Assembly (NCBI RefSeq): GCF_900142065.1
Contig: NZ_FSRJ01000001.1
Coordinates: forward strand, 1,240,001 to 1,304,000
Source: Agromyces cerinus subsp. cerinus
Lineage (GTDB): Bacteria > Actinomycetota > Actinomycetes > Actinomycetales > Microbacteriaceae
DNA length: 64,000 nucleotides
Direction of reading: 5' to 3'
Positions 1 to 9,226 of the stretch are shown here, one piece after another (position 1 is the first letter of the stretch; each line of letters begins with the position of its first letter). A program made the translations under genes and the position numbers. The notes beneath the pieces were generated by a model. That model was not told the origin of the DNA and ran no database searches. It saw only the letters and a program-made list of their open reading frames with translations.

Positions 1-1
1 G

Positions 2-502
2 AGGGCGTTCGGCGCCCGATTCGGGTTCCTGCTCGGCATGCTCACGATCGCCGTGTCGTCGGTGCTGTGGGGCGGCATCGGTCCATGGACGCCGTTCCAG
101 ATGTTCGCGTGCGCCTGGGTGGCCGCGGGGGCCGGACTGCTACCGGCGATCCGCCCGCGGGCGGCGACCGTTGCGGCCGTGCGCCGCGCGACCGCCCTCG
201 AGATCGCCATGCTCGCCGGATACGGGGTCGTGGCCGCCTATGCGTTCGGGCTCGTGATGAACCTCTGGTTCTGGCCGTTCGCCCTCGGCATGGGCACCGA
301 CATCTCCTACGACGGCGCGGCGCCGATCGGCGAGAACCTCGCGTCGTTCGCGCTCTACTCGCTCGTGACGTCGACGCTCACCTGGGACACGGTGCGCGCG
401 GTGACGACCGTGATCGGCATCGCACTGATCGGCCCCGCCGTGCTCGCCTCGCTCCGGCGGGCGAAACTGCCTTCGCAGCGCAGGGCGACTCGGCGGCCGT
501 AG
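2..502 (+). CDS. ECF transporter substrate-binding (S) component, 5' truncated
   Basis: The reading frame is open to the left edge, so the N-terminus lies outside the window; the visible part is about 166 residues. It shows hydrophobic segments typical of membrane S subunits, and the pattern GPWTPFQMFACAWVAAGAG matches the signature of actinobacterial ECF-transporter S components, which bind a vitamin or metal-related substrate and dock on a shared EcfA/EcfT energy module. The tail is basic and cytoplasmic (LRRAKLPSQRRATRRP). The substrate cannot be read from the sequence. It converges on metH, a B12 enzyme, but adjacency alone does not make it a cobalamin carrier. The family call is from recognition of the motif. 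Confidence 0.75.
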   Translation, partial: RAFGARFGFLLGMLTIAVSSVLWGGIGPWTPFQMFACAWVAAGAGLLPAIRPRAATVAAVRRATALEIAMLAGYGVVAAYAFGLVMNLWFWPFALGMGTDISYDGAAPIGENLASFALYSLVTSTLTWDTVRAVTTVIGIALIGPAVLASLRRAKLPSQRRATRRP

Positions 503-524
503 ACCTCCGCCGCCGACCTCGACC

Positions 525-3500
525 TCAGACGGAGAAGTACTTCGCCTCGGGGTGGTGGAAGACGAACGCGTCGGTCGACTGCTCGGGGTGCAGCTGCAGC
601 TCCTCCGAGAGCACGACGCCCATGCGTTCGGGCTTCAGCAGCTCGACGACCTTGCGGCGGTCCTCCATGTCGGGGCACGCAGGATAGCCGAGCGAGAAGC
701 GCGCCCCGCGATAGTGCAGCTTGAAGAGACCTGCGACGTCATCGGGGTCCTCGCCGCCGAGGCCGAGCTCGTCGCGAACCCGCGAGTGCCAGTACTCGGC
801 GAGCGCCTCGGTGAGCTGCATGGCGAGGCCGTTGAGCTCGAGGTAGTCGCGGTAGCGGTTCTCGGCGAAGATCGTCGCGGTCGCCTCGCTGACCCGCTGC
901 CCGGCGGTCACGAGCTGCACGGCGACGACGTCGACCTGCCCGGCGTCGCGCGAGCGAACGAAGTCGGCGAGACAGAGGTGCCGATCGCGGCGCTGGCGCG
1001 GGAAGTGGAATCGCAGCCGGTCGCTGCCGATCGCACCGCCCGATCCGCCGTCGGGGGCGAGCAGGCCCGCAGCGCCGAGCCGACCGTCGGGGTCGTCGCC
1101 GTGGTGCAGCACGACCATGTCGTCGCCGTCGGCGACGACCGGGAAGTAGCCGTAGGCGACCGAGGCGTCGAGCAGCCCCTCGGCGAGGATGCGGTCGAGC
1201 CAGTAGCGAAGTCGCGGTCGCCCCTCGGTCTCGACGAGCTCGTCGTAGCTCGCGCCGTCGTCGGCTCGGCTCGGCTTCAGTCCCCACTGCCCCATGAAGG
1301 TCGCGCGTTCGTCGAGGAACGCGGAGTATTCGGCGAGCGCGATGCCCTTCACGATGCGGGTGCCCCAGAACGGCGGCGTCGGCACGGGGTTGTCGGCTGC
1401 GACATCCGATCGTGCCGGCATGTCCTCGGGCTCGGTGACGGTGAGCAGTCCCGGTCGGTGGATGCGCTTCTTGAGGGCGGGCAGGCCGACCGTCGCCGGG
1501 TCGGCGCCGCGGGCGATCGCGACGAGCGGCTCCATGAGCGCGAGCCCCTCGAAGGCGTCGCGGGCGTAGCGCACCTCGCCGTCGAAGATACCCGCGAGGT
1601 CGTCTTCGACATAGGTGCGGGTCAGGGCGGCGCCGCCGAGGATGACGGGCCAGCGCTTCGCGAGCCCCCTGGCGTTCAGCTCCTCGAGGTTCTCCTTCAT
1701 CACCACGGTCGACTTCACGAGCAGGCCCGACATGCCGATCACGTCGGCGTCGTGCTCTTCGGCCGCCTTGATGATGTCGGCGATGGGCTGCTTGATGCCG
1801 AGGTTGATCACCTCGTAGCCGTTGTTCGAGAGGATGATGTCGACGAGGTTCTTGCCGATGTCGTGCACGTCGCCGCGCACGGTGGCGATGACCATCTTCC
1901 CCTTGCCGCCGGCGGACGACTTCTCCATGTGCGGCTCGAGCAGGGCCACGGCGCTCTTCATCACCTCGGCCGACTGCAACACGAACGGCAACTGCATCTC
2001 GCCCGAGCCGAAGCGCTCGCCGACGACCTTCATGCCCTCGAGCAGGTGCACGTTGATGATGTCGATCGCGGTGAGCCCGCCGGCACGGGCGAGGTCGAGG
2101 TCGAGGTCGAGCCCCTTCGCCTCGCCGTCGATGATGCGACGCTCGAGTCGCTCGCCCACGGGCAGCGCGGCGAGCTCAGCGGCGCGAGCATCGCGGATCG
2201 CAGCCATGTCGACCCCCGCGAAGAGGTCGAGCATCGCGACGAGGGGGTCGTAGGTGAGGGTGCCGTCGGCGTCGTACTCGCGCCGGTCCCACACGAGGTC
2301 GAGGGCGACCTTGCGGCGGTCCTCGGGCACCGAGGCGAGCGGCACGATCTTGGCCGCGTCGACGATCGCGCTCGTGAGGCCGGCCTCGACCGCCTCGTGC
2401 AGGAACACCGAGTTCAGCACTGATCGCGCCGCCGGGTTCAGGCCGAACGACACGTTCGAGACACCGAGCGTCGTGTTGATGCCCGGGTACTTCGCGGTGA
2501 TCTGCCGGATCGCATCGATCGTCTCGATGGCGTCGCGCCGCGTCTCCTCCTGCCCCGTCGCGATCGGGAACGTCAGGGCGTCGACGATGATGTCGTCGAC
2601 GCGCATGCCCCACTCGCCCACGAGCGTGTCGACGAGCCGTGAGGCGATCCGCACCTTGTTCTCGGCGGTGCGCGCCTGGCCCTCCTCGTCGATCGTGAGT
2701 GCGATCACCGCGGCGCCGTGCTCCTTCACGAGCGGCATGATGCGGGCGAAGCGGCTCGTGCCGCCCTCGCCGTCCTCGAAGTTCACGGAGTTGACGACGG
2801 GTCGGCCTCCGATGAGCTCGAGCCCCGCCTGCAGCACGGCCGGCTCGGTCGAGTCGACCACGAGCGGCAGCGTCGAGGCGCTCGCGAGCCGGGAGACGAC
2901 CTCGCGGATGTCGGCGACGCCGTCGCGCCCCACGTAGTCGACGCACACGTCGAGCAGGTTCGCGCCGTCGCGCACCTGGTTGCGGGCGATGTCGACGCAG
3001 TCGTCCCACCGCTCGTCGAGCATCGCCTCGCGGAACGCCTTCGACCCGTTGGCGTTCGTGCGCTCGCCGATCGCGAGGTACGAGCTCTCCTGCTCGAAGC
3101 TGACGTGCTGGTAGAGGCTCGCGACGCCGGGGTCGGCCTCGATGCGGCGAGCGGATGCCTCGGCGCCCCGCAGCCTCGCGACGACGGCGCTCATGTGCGC
3201 CGGCGTGGTGCCGCAGCATCCGCCGACGAGGCCCAGGCCGAACTCGCGCACGAACTGCTCGTGCGCGGTCGCGAGCTCCTCTGGAGTGAGCGGGTAGCTC
3301 GCCCCGTTCGCGCCGAGCACGGGAAGGCCCGCGTTCGGCATGCACATGACGGGCACGTTCGAGAACTTCGAGAGGTGGCGCAGGTGCTCGCTCATCTCGT
3401 CGGGCCCAGTCGCGCAGTTCAGGCCGATCGCATCGACGCCGAGCGGTTCGAGCGCCGTGAGCGCCGCGCCGATCTCGGAGCCCATGAGCATGGTGCCGGT

Positions 3501-4151
3501 CGTCTCGACGGTCACCGCGACGAAGATCGGCAGCCGCACGCCGGTCGCGGCGATCGCCTGCTTGCAGCCGTTCACGGCGCTCTTGGTCTGCAGCAGGTCT
3601 TGAGAGGTCTCGACGAGGAAGGCGTCGGCGCCCCCGCGGATGAGGCCCTCGGCCTGCAGCGCGAACGTCGACTTGAGGTGCGCGTAGCTCGTGTGCCCGA
3701 GGCTCGGCAGCTTCGTGCCCGGCCCCATGGACCCGAGGACCCATCGTTCGCGGCCGTCGCGCGCCTGCCAGGCCTCTGCGCGCTCCCGCGCGATCGCGGC
3801 ACCCGCGGCGGCGAGCTCCTCGATGCGGTCGTCGATGCCGTAGTCGGAGAGGTTCGACCAGTTCGCGCCGAAGGTGTTCGTCTCGACGGCGTCGATGCCG
3901 GTCTCGAAGTAGGCGTCGTGGATCCGCCCGATGATGTCGGGGCGGCTGACGTTCAGGATCTCGTTGCAGCCCTCGAGCTGCTGGTAGTCGTCGAGACTCG
4001 GGTCGTGTTCCTGCAGCATCGTGCCCATCGCCCCGTCGGCGATGACGACGCGCTGCGCGAGCGCTTCGAGCAGGTGCACCGAGCGCTCGGGTCGCACCGC
4101 ACCCTCGATGTCGGTCGAGGCGGGGTCCGTCTGCGCTGAGGCCTGAGTCAC
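525..4151 (-). CDS. metH: Cobalamin-dependent methionine synthase
   Basis: Transfers a methyl group from methyltetrahydrofolate through cobalamin to homocysteine, giving methionine (cytoplasm). All four modules are present in 1208 residues, the usual length: homocysteine domain with zinc cysteines (NCATGP and GGCCGT), a pterin-binding TIM barrel (around 360-620, SYLAIGERTNANGSKAF), the B12 cap and Rossmann domain with the His-on base motif DVHDIGKNLVD, and the C-terminal SAM activation domain ending SLGYPACPDMEDR. Start is a GTG; on this strand TACGAT lies six bases before it, so the transcript is probably leaderless. There is no room for a cobalamin riboswitch in the short gap to the divergent serpin gene. 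Confidence 0.97.
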   Translation of the reverse strand: MTQASAQTDPASTDIEGAVRPERSVHLLEALAQRVVIADGAMGTMLQEHDPSLDDYQQLEGCNEILNVSRPDIIGRIHDAYFETGIDAVETNTFGANWSNLSDYGIDDRIEELAAAGAAIARERAEAWQARDGRERWVLGSMGPGTKLPSLGHTSYAHLKSTFALQAEGLIRGGADAFLVETSQDLLQTKSAVNGCKQAIAATGVRLPIFVAVTVETTGTMLMGSEIGAALTALEPLGVDAIGLNCATGPDEMSEHLRHLSKFSNVPVMCMPNAGLPVLGANGASYPLTPEELATAHEQFVREFGLGLVGGCCGTTPAHMSAVVARLRGAEASARRIEADPGVASLYQHVSFEQESSYLAIGERTNANGSKAFREAMLDERWDDCVDIARNQVRDGANLLDVCVDYVGRDGVADIREVVSRLASASTLPLVVDSTEPAVLQAGLELIGGRPVVNSVNFEDGEGGTSRFARIMPLVKEHGAAVIALTIDEEGQARTAENKVRIASRLVDTLVGEWGMRVDDIIVDALTFPIATGQEETRRDAIETIDAIRQITAKYPGINTTLGVSNVSFGLNPAARSVLNSVFLHEAVEAGLTSAIVDAAKIVPLASVPEDRRKVALDLVWDRREYDADGTLTYDPLVAMLDLFAGVDMAAIRDARAAELAALPVGERLERRIIDGEAKGLDLDLDLARAGGLTAIDIINVHLLEGMKVVGERFGSGEMQLPFVLQSAEVMKSAVALLEPHMEKSSAGGKGKMVIATVRGDVHDIGKNLVDIILSNNGYEVINLGIKQPIADIIKAAEEHDADVIGMSGLLVKSTVVMKENLEELNARGLAKRWPVILGGAALTRTYVEDDLAGIFDGEVRYARDAFEGLALMEPLVAIARGADPATVGLPALKKRIHRPGLLTVTEPEDMPARSDVAADNPVPTPPFWGTRIVKGIALAEYSAFLDERATFMGQWGLKPSRADDGASYDELVETEGRPRLRYWLDRILAEGLLDASVAYGYFPVVADGDDMVVLHHGDDPDGRLGAAGLLAPDGGSGGAIGSDRLRFHFPRQRRDRHLCLADFVRSRDAGQVDVVAVQLVTAGQRVSEATATIFAENRYRDYLELNGLAMQLTEALAEYWHSRVRDELGLGGEDPDDVAGLFKLHYRGARFSLGYPACPDMEDRRKVVELLKPERMGVVLSEELQLHPEQSTDAFVFHHPEAKYFSV

Positions 4152-4157
4152 CCGGCA

Positions 4158-4163
4158 ATCGTA
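4158..4163 (-). promoter_or_regulatory. Candidate leaderless -10 element of metH
   Basis: Read on the minus strand, TACGAT is followed by six bases (TGCCGG) and then the metH GTG start at 4151. This is the TAnnnT-N6-start arrangement of actinobacterial leaderless transcripts. No clear -35 was found. Confidence 0.45.
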
Positions 4164-4281
4164 ACGATCCGGTTGCGGGCCGCCCCGCGTGTGACGGCCG
4201 CCGCGTCATCTGCGACGCAGGTTCCACCGCGCTGTGGACAGGAGCATGCAAGAAACACCAACTCTTGGACAGAGTCTGGGT

Positions 4282-5565
4282 ATGACCCGACATGCTCCGT
4301 CTGCTGCAGAGTCCCGCGTATCTGGACACAGGCCAGCGTCGCGGGCCGGACTCGTTGTGGCTCTCACGCTCGTCCTCGCCGCCTGTGGCGGGGTCGCTGG
4401 CCAGCCGGACGGCGGCGCGGGCGACACCATGGACGCCGATCTCGCGAGCAACCTCTCGGCCGAAGACGCTACCGCGGCGGCCGGTGGCGTCAACGCCTTC
4501 GGCTTCGCTCTGCACACCGCAGTCGCAGATGATGGTGCCAACACCGTCACCTCACCGCTGTCGGCGTCGGTGCTGCTGGCGATGGTGGCCGCCGGTGCCG
4601 GTGGGGACAACGCCGAGGAGATGGTCAAACTACTGGGCCTCGACAGCCCCCGGGACACACGGTACGCGGCTCTGCTCGCCGATCTGGTCGGTACCGATGA
4701 CGTCACGTTGGCGATCGCGAACTCGCTGTGGGCGGCCGAAGGCTATCCGTTCGAGGACGACTATGTCTCGTTCGTACAGGCCACCTACGGGGCGACGCTC
4801 GATGAGGTCGACCTCGGCTCGCAGGATGCCTCCGACGCCATCGACGACTGGGTCGACGAACGCACCGAGGGGCTGATCGATGAGATCGCCGCGGACCTCG
4901 GTCTGCCCAATCCGCAGGCGGTGCTCGTGTTGCTCAATACCGTGTACTTCCAGGGCACCTGGACCACCGCATTCGACGAGAACGACACCAGGGAAGCGCC
5001 ATTCGACCTGGCCGGCGGCGATGCGGTCGCGGTGCCGACCATGCATCGCAGCGCCGCCGAGGTGGAGACCTCCTTCGGTGATGGCTTCCAGATGCTCCGG
5101 CTTCCCTATGGCGACAACGAGCGCTTCGGCATGGAGGTGCTGCTGCCCGACGAGGACGTGGCACTCGACGAGCTTCTCGACGACCTCGACGCCGAGGTCT
5201 GGCGGAACGCGGTCGACGGCCTCGAGGCGGCCACGTTCTCCGAGATCGCACTGCCGCGCTTCGAGCTCGAGTGGGACGCGAACCTCACAGCCGTTCTTCA
5301 ATCGCTCGGGATGGTGTCTGCTTTCGAAGGAGGGGACTTCACCCCGATGTCGCCGGCCGACCCGTTCCTCGACACCGTCGTGCAGAAGACCTACATCCGG
5401 GTCGACGAGAGGGGCACCGAGGCCGCGGCCGTCACGGGCGGGGTCGTGGCGGAGTCCGCAGGACCTCCGCCTCTCCGGGTCGACCGGCCGTTCGCATTCA
5501 CCGTCAGCGACCGTCAGACCGGCGCTGTGCTCTTCGTCGGCAGCGTTCACGATCCCCGCGGCTGA
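4282..5565 (+). CDS. Serpin-family serine protease inhibitor, predicted lipoprotein
   Basis: A full serpin (427 residues from this start; a GTG at 4234 gives 443). The N-terminus carries a hydrophobic stretch and lipobox (LAAC, Cys35), so it should be a membrane-anchored, extracytoplasmic lipoprotein. The hinge of the reactive-centre loop is of inhibitory type ([13 protein letters not shown]: Thr at P14, small residues P12-P9), followed about 20 residues later by the conserved VDRPFAFTV strand. Counting from the hinge puts P1-P1' near Ser-Ala in VVAESAG, which would suit elastase- or subtilisin-like targets; that is inference. Bacterial serpins are uncommon. Next to msrBA, with no visible functional link. 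The start choice is uncertain. Confidence 0.92.
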   Translation: MTRHAPSAAESRVSGHRPASRAGLVVALTLVLAACGGVAGQPDGGAGDTMDADLASNLSAEDATAAAGGVNAFGFALHTAVADDGANTVTSPLSASVLLAMVAAGAGGDNAEEMVKLLGLDSPRDTRYAALLADLVGTDDVTLAIANSLWAAEGYPFEDDYVSFVQATYGATLDEVDLGSQDASDAIDDWVDERTEGLIDEIAADLGLPNPQAVLVLLNTVYFQGTWTTAFDENDTREAPFDLAGGDAVAVPTMHRSAAEVETSFGDGFQMLRLPYGDNERFGMEVLLPDEDVALDELLDDLDAEVWRNAVDGLEAATFSEIALPRFELEWDANLTAVLQSLGMVSAFEGGDFTPMSPADPFLDTVVQKTYIRVDERGTEAAAVTGGVVAESAGPPPLRVDRPFAFTVSDRQTGAVLFVGSVHDPRG

Positions 5566-5727
5566 GACGCCGTCACCGTGAGGCCCACAGTCGTCATGGG
5601 CGTTGGACGCGGCATCCGCTCACAGGAAACCCACAGCGGGCAGGCCCTCGAACCGGAACAGCCTCGCGCCCCCTGCTGTTCTCTCCAGTGAGCGTCGCAG
5701 CCGGCGGCGCCGAACCAGGAGGACCAC

Positions 5728-6189
5728 GTGTCACAGGACTACCGGAAGACTCCCGAGGCCATCGCCCGCCTCACCTCGAAGCAGTACTCGGTCACGCAGG
5801 AGGACGGCACCGAGCCGGCGTTCCGCAACGAGTACTGGAACAACCACGAGCCCGGCATCTACGTCGACGTCGTCTCGGGGCAGCCGCTCTTCGCCTCGAC
5901 CGACAAGTACGACAGTCGATCGGGCTGGCCGAGCTTCACGAAGCCGATCGAGCCCGACGCCGTCACCGAGAAGACCGACCGCTCGCTCTTCATGAAGCGC
6001 GTCGAGGTGCGGTCGAGCGGGGCCGACAGCCACCTCGGCCACGTCTTCGACGACGGCCCGGCCGACGCCGGCGGGCTCCGCTACTGCATGAACTCCGCGG
6101 CCCTGCGTTTCGTTCCGCTCGCCGAGCTGGACGAGGCGGGCTACGGTCGATACCGCGCACTGTTCGAGAACCAGGAGAACGCACGATGA
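5728..6189 (+). CDS. msrB: Peptide-methionine (R)-S-oxide reductase MsrB, single-cysteine form
   Basis: Reduces the R epimer of methionine sulfoxide in proteins. 153 residues with the SelR fold motifs [17 protein letters not shown] and the catalytic Cys120 in RYCMNS. Cys120 is the only cysteine: the zinc CxxC pairs usual in the family are missing ([10 protein letters not shown] where CVxCG is common) and the resolving position before GWPSF is Ser. GTG start with a good AGGAGG at 5717-5722. Its stop overlaps the msrA start (ATGA), so the two are translated together. Regeneration of the sulfenic acid must rely on an outside thiol; that is inferred. Confidence 0.95.
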   Translation: MSQDYRKTPEAIARLTSKQYSVTQEDGTEPAFRNEYWNNHEPGIYVDVVSGQPLFASTDKYDSRSGWPSFTKPIEPDAVTEKTDRSLFMKRVEVRSSGADSHLGHVFDDGPADAGGLRYCMNSAALRFVPLAELDEAGYGRYRALFENQENAR

Positions 6190-6707
6190 CTGCACGAACC
6201 GAGACCGCGATCCTCGCCGGCGGCTGTTTCTGGGGCATGGAGGATCTGATCCGCAAGCGCCCCGGGGTCATCAGCACCCGCGTCGGCTACACGGGTGGCG
6301 ACGTGCCGAACGCGACCTATCGCAACCACGGCACCCATGCCGAGGCGATCGAGATCGTCTTCGACCCCGAGGTCGAGTCGTACCGCGACCTCCTCGAGTT
6401 CTTCTTCCAGATCCACGACCCGTCGACGCTGAACCGCCAGGGCAACGACATCGGCACGAGCTACCGCTCGGCGATCTTCCCGACGAGCGGCGAGCAGCAG
6501 GCCGTCGCCCTCGACACCATCGCGGATGTCGACGCCTCGGGCCTCTGGCCGGGCCCGGCCACGACCGAGGTCGCACCCGCCGGCCCGTTCTGGGAGGCCG
6601 AGCCCGAGCACCAGGACTACCTGGAGAAGTACCCGAACGGCTACACGTGCCACTTCGTTCGGCCGGGATGGAAGCTGCCGAAGCGCGACAGCGAGCCCGC
6701 GGCGTAG
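6186..6707 (+). CDS. msrA: Peptide-methionine (S)-S-oxide reductase MsrA
   Basis: Reduces the S epimer of methionine sulfoxide, free or in proteins. 173 residues, starting at the ATG that overlaps the msrB stop. The catalytic motif GCFWG (Cys14) is at the N-terminus, followed by [22 protein letters not shown] and EPEHQDYL, all diagnostic. A second cysteine (Cys155, in YTCHF) could act in resolving the disulfide. With msrB it forms a two-gene operon that covers both epimers, closed by a hairpin at 6721-6754. Confidence 0.97.
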   Translation: MTARTETAILAGGCFWGMEDLIRKRPGVISTRVGYTGGDVPNATYRNHGTHAEAIEIVFDPEVESYRDLLEFFFQIHDPSTLNRQGNDIGTSYRSAIFPTSGEQQAVALDTIADVDASGLWPGPATTEVAPAGPFWEAEPEHQDYLEKYPNGYTCHFVRPGWKLPKRDSEPAA

Positions 6708-6720
6708 TCGTCCCACCACT

Positions 6721-6754
6721 CGAGCCCCGGCGATCGATCGATCGTCGGGGCTCG
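6721..6754 (+). terminator. Hairpin terminator after msrBA
   Basis: Inverted repeat with 15-base arms (6721-6735 and 6740-6754, one G-T pair) and a four-base loop, 13 bases after the msrA stop. Only a weak T-run follows. Confidence 0.75.
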
Positions 6755-6824
6755 ACTTCATCCGGCGACGGCAACCGCCGACTGCGTCTAGCGCGAACCG
6801 GCGCCCGACCGGCAGGATGAGCTG

Positions 6825-8297
6825 GTGCAACCACTCAGCGACGAGCGGGCACCCCTCGAGGGTGTCATCGAGACCACCATCGGCGCCCTCCGCGGCGAGA
6901 CCACCGACGGCATCGCCCGGTACCTCGGTGTTCCGTACGCCGCAGCGCCCTTCGGCGAGCGCCGGTTCCGCCTGCCGGCACCGGTCGAGCCGTGGCAGGG
7001 AGTCCGCGACGCGACGGCCTTCGGACCGACCGCTCCGCAAGCGCCCTATGCCGGTGCGCTCGGCGAGCTGCTGCCGACCGTCGCGATCCCGGGCGACGAG
7101 ATCCTGAACGTCAACATCTGGGCGCCGTCGGATGCCGCGGGCCCCCAGCTGCCCGTCATGGTCTGGATGCACGGCGGCTCGTTGAAGCACGGGTCGAACG
7201 CGCTGCCCGGATACGACGGCACGACGTTCGCCCGCGACGGCGTGGTGTTCGTCTCGGTCAACTACCGGCTCGGCACCGAGGGATTCTCCGTGCTCGAGGG
7301 CGCTCCCCTGAACCTGGGCCTGCACGACCAGCTCGCCGCGCTCCGCTGGGTGCAGCGCGAGATCGCCGCGTTCGGCGGCGACCCCGCCCGTGTCACGGTC
7401 TTCGGCCAGTCCGCCGGCGGAGCGACCGTCGCGGCCCTTGCCGCGTCGCCCGTCGCGAGCGAGGTGATGCAGCGGGCGATCGTCATGAGCGGTCCGCTCG
7501 AGGTGAAGTCCCCCGCCGACGCCGGCAGGATCACCGGGCTCATCGCCCGCGAACTCGGCGTTCCCGCCACCCGCGACGCCTTCGCGGCGATCGATCCCGA
7601 TCGACTCGTGGCGGCGCAGGCCAAGGTGCTCGCGGGCAGCTCGCCACTCGGCGGCGGTCCGGCCTTCACCATCGCGGCCGACGACGACCTCGTGCCCGCA
7701 TCCCCCGCCGACCGCCTCGCGGCCGGCGCCTCGTCGAACGTGCCGCTCCTCATCGGGACGACCACGGAGGAGTACCGCCTCTGGCTCGTACCGAGCGGCG
7801 CTGTGGACAAGATCACCCGCCTGCATCTGGCCATCGGCCGGCGCGCTGCGAAGATCTCCGCGACCGCAGTGCGCCGATACCGCGCCAACCGGCCCGGGGC
7901 GAAGCACGGCGAGGTGTTCGGCGCGATCCTCACGGACGTGCTGCTGCGACGTTCCGAGTACCGGGTGGCGGATGCGCGGGCAACGGCCGGCGCACCGACG
8001 TGGGTCTACGAGTTCGCGTGGCGCAGCCCGGTGCGCGACCTCGGCGCGGCGCACGCCGTGGAGCTCGGGTTCGTCTTCGACGGGCTCGCCGCGCCCGACT
8101 CGGTGGCGCTCGCCGGGGCATCCGCGCCGCAGTCGCTCGCCTCGGCCATGCACGCGGCGTGGGTCGCCTTCGCGACCGCCGGCGAACCCGGATGGCCGCA
8201 GTGGAACGCCGAGCGCCCGGTGCGCGTCTTCGACGGCGCCGGTGACCCGGTCGTGCCGGCACCGCGTCTCGACGAGCTGCAGGAGCTCGGAGGCTGA
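6825..8297 (+). CDS. Type-B carboxylesterase
   Basis: An alpha/beta-hydrolase of the carboxylesterase/cholinesterase family, 490 residues with no signal peptide. Oxyanion-hole motif MHGGS, nucleophile Ser196 in FGQSAGG, an acidic candidate in TTEEYR, and the catalytic His in AAHAVELGFVFD complete the triad. The N-terminal VRDATAFGP-like segment and GVPYAAAPFGERRF are typical. It should hydrolyse small esters; the substrate is not readable. Starts with GTG; it converges on the beta-lactamase-like gene at 8321 and is otherwise a single-gene unit. Confidence 0.92.
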   Translation: MQPLSDERAPLEGVIETTIGALRGETTDGIARYLGVPYAAAPFGERRFRLPAPVEPWQGVRDATAFGPTAPQAPYAGALGELLPTVAIPGDEILNVNIWAPSDAAGPQLPVMVWMHGGSLKHGSNALPGYDGTTFARDGVVFVSVNYRLGTEGFSVLEGAPLNLGLHDQLAALRWVQREIAAFGGDPARVTVFGQSAGGATVAALAASPVASEVMQRAIVMSGPLEVKSPADAGRITGLIARELGVPATRDAFAAIDPDRLVAAQAKVLAGSSPLGGGPAFTIAADDDLVPASPADRLAAGASSNVPLLIGTTTEEYRLWLVPSGAVDKITRLHLAIGRRAAKISATAVRRYRANRPGAKHGEVFGAILTDVLLRRSEYRVADARATAGAPTWVYEFAWRSPVRDLGAAHAVELGFVFDGLAAPDSVALAGASAPQSLASAMHAAWVAFATAGEPGWPQWNAERPVRVFDGAGDPVVPAPRLDELQELGG

Positions 8298-8320
8298 TGC
8301 GGCGCGGGTTCGCTCGGCCG

Positions 8321-9226
8321 TCAGGCCGCGGCCGAGCGGACCCGATCGTGCAGCAGCTTCGCCGCGAGCCCCAGCGCCTGCTCGGCGGCGGGTTGGCGCT
8401 GCGCCGGCACGGATGACTCGCTGAGCACCGCGATGGCGAGCGCACGGCCATCGGCGTGTTCGAGCACGCCCACCTCATGGCGCAGGTGCAGGAACGTGCC
8501 GGTCTTCGAATGCCAGGCCGCGTCGTCCGACTCCAGGTCGGGAGCGAGTCGCTGCCGCATGACGTTCATCGCGAGCAGACTGCGCAGCCGGTTCTTCTGA
8601 CCGCCGAGCGAGGGCGACCGCCAGATGCGATCGAGAAGGTCGACGCAGGCGCTCGCCGTGCCCGCATTCGCGCTCGACACGTCGAGTTGGGGAATCAGGT
8701 GCCCGCCGCCGCGAGTCGATGCCCGGATGGCGAGCGCAAGCGCCTGCGGCATCTGCTCGGGTGGCAGCACGCTCGCGAGGGTGCGGTGCAGTTCGAGGAT
8801 CGAGTGCCGCACGGTGATGCCGGCGATGCCCGTCTCCCGGAGTGACGCCGTGACCTCAGCGGGAGGGCAGAGGTCGAACAGGGCGTCCGCCGCCGTGTTG
8901 TCGCTCAGGCACACGGCCATGTAGAGCAGGTCCTCGATCGAGACGGTGGTCGGGTGCTGGAACCGGGAGTAGCCCGTCTGCCCGGGCGTTCGCTCCGCCG
9001 GTTCGAGGGTCACCGGCCGAGCCGGGTCGAGCCGGCCCTCGTCGATGCCCTGCAGCACGGCGAGCGCGAGCGGCAGCTTCACGACGGAGGCGAGCGGGTA
9101 GGGGTCGTCGGCCGCGATCGACAGCTGCCGGCCGCTGCCGAGGTCGCGCACGACGATCGATGCGCGGAGGCCTGCCGAGCTCAGTACCTCTGCGGCGTCG
9201 CGGAGCACGGCGCGATCAGTCTTCAT
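8321..9226 (-). CDS. Cytoplasmic serine beta-lactamase/PBP-like protein (BlaB-type)
   Basis: 301 residues with the penicillin-recognising serine motifs in order: SVVK (Ser47-Lys50), SDN in CLSDNTAAD, and KTG in HSKTGTF. I find no Glu-x-x-x-Asn (Glu166/Asn170) deacylation motif, and there is no signal peptide, so it should stay in the cytoplasm and be acylated by rather than hydrolyse beta-lactams. The start overlaps the end of the LysR gene by 11 bases. Order and composition match the regulatory blaA-blaB pair divergent from blaL in Streptomyces cacaoi, where BlaB is needed for induction. That homology is from memory of the family; the sensor role is inference. Confidence 0.85.
   Translation of the reverse strand: MKTDRAVLRDAAEVLSSAGLRASIVVRDLGSGRQLSIAADDPYPLASVVKLPLALAVLQGIDEGRLDPARPVTLEPAERTPGQTGYSRFQHPTTVSIEDLLYMAVCLSDNTAADALFDLCPPAEVTASLRETGIAGITVRHSILELHRTLASVLPPEQMPQALALAIRASTRGGGHLIPQLDVSSANAGTASACVDLLDRIWRSPSLGGQKNRLRSLLAMNVMRQRLAPDLESDDAAWHSKTGTFLHLRHEVGVLEHADGRALAIAVLSESSVPAQRQPAAEQALGLAAKLLHDRVRSAAA

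Noticed and set aside
4152..4233. A cobalamin riboswitch ahead of metH.
   Set aside because: The gap to the serpin gene is far too short for one, no B12-box is seen, and a leaderless promoter fits instead.
552..4515. Long open frames on the plus strand and in a second minus frame across metH (up to 779 codons).
   Set aside because: They are high-GC shadows: Arg/Ala/Pro-rich, no domain or motif, and fully covered by the well-formed metH frame.
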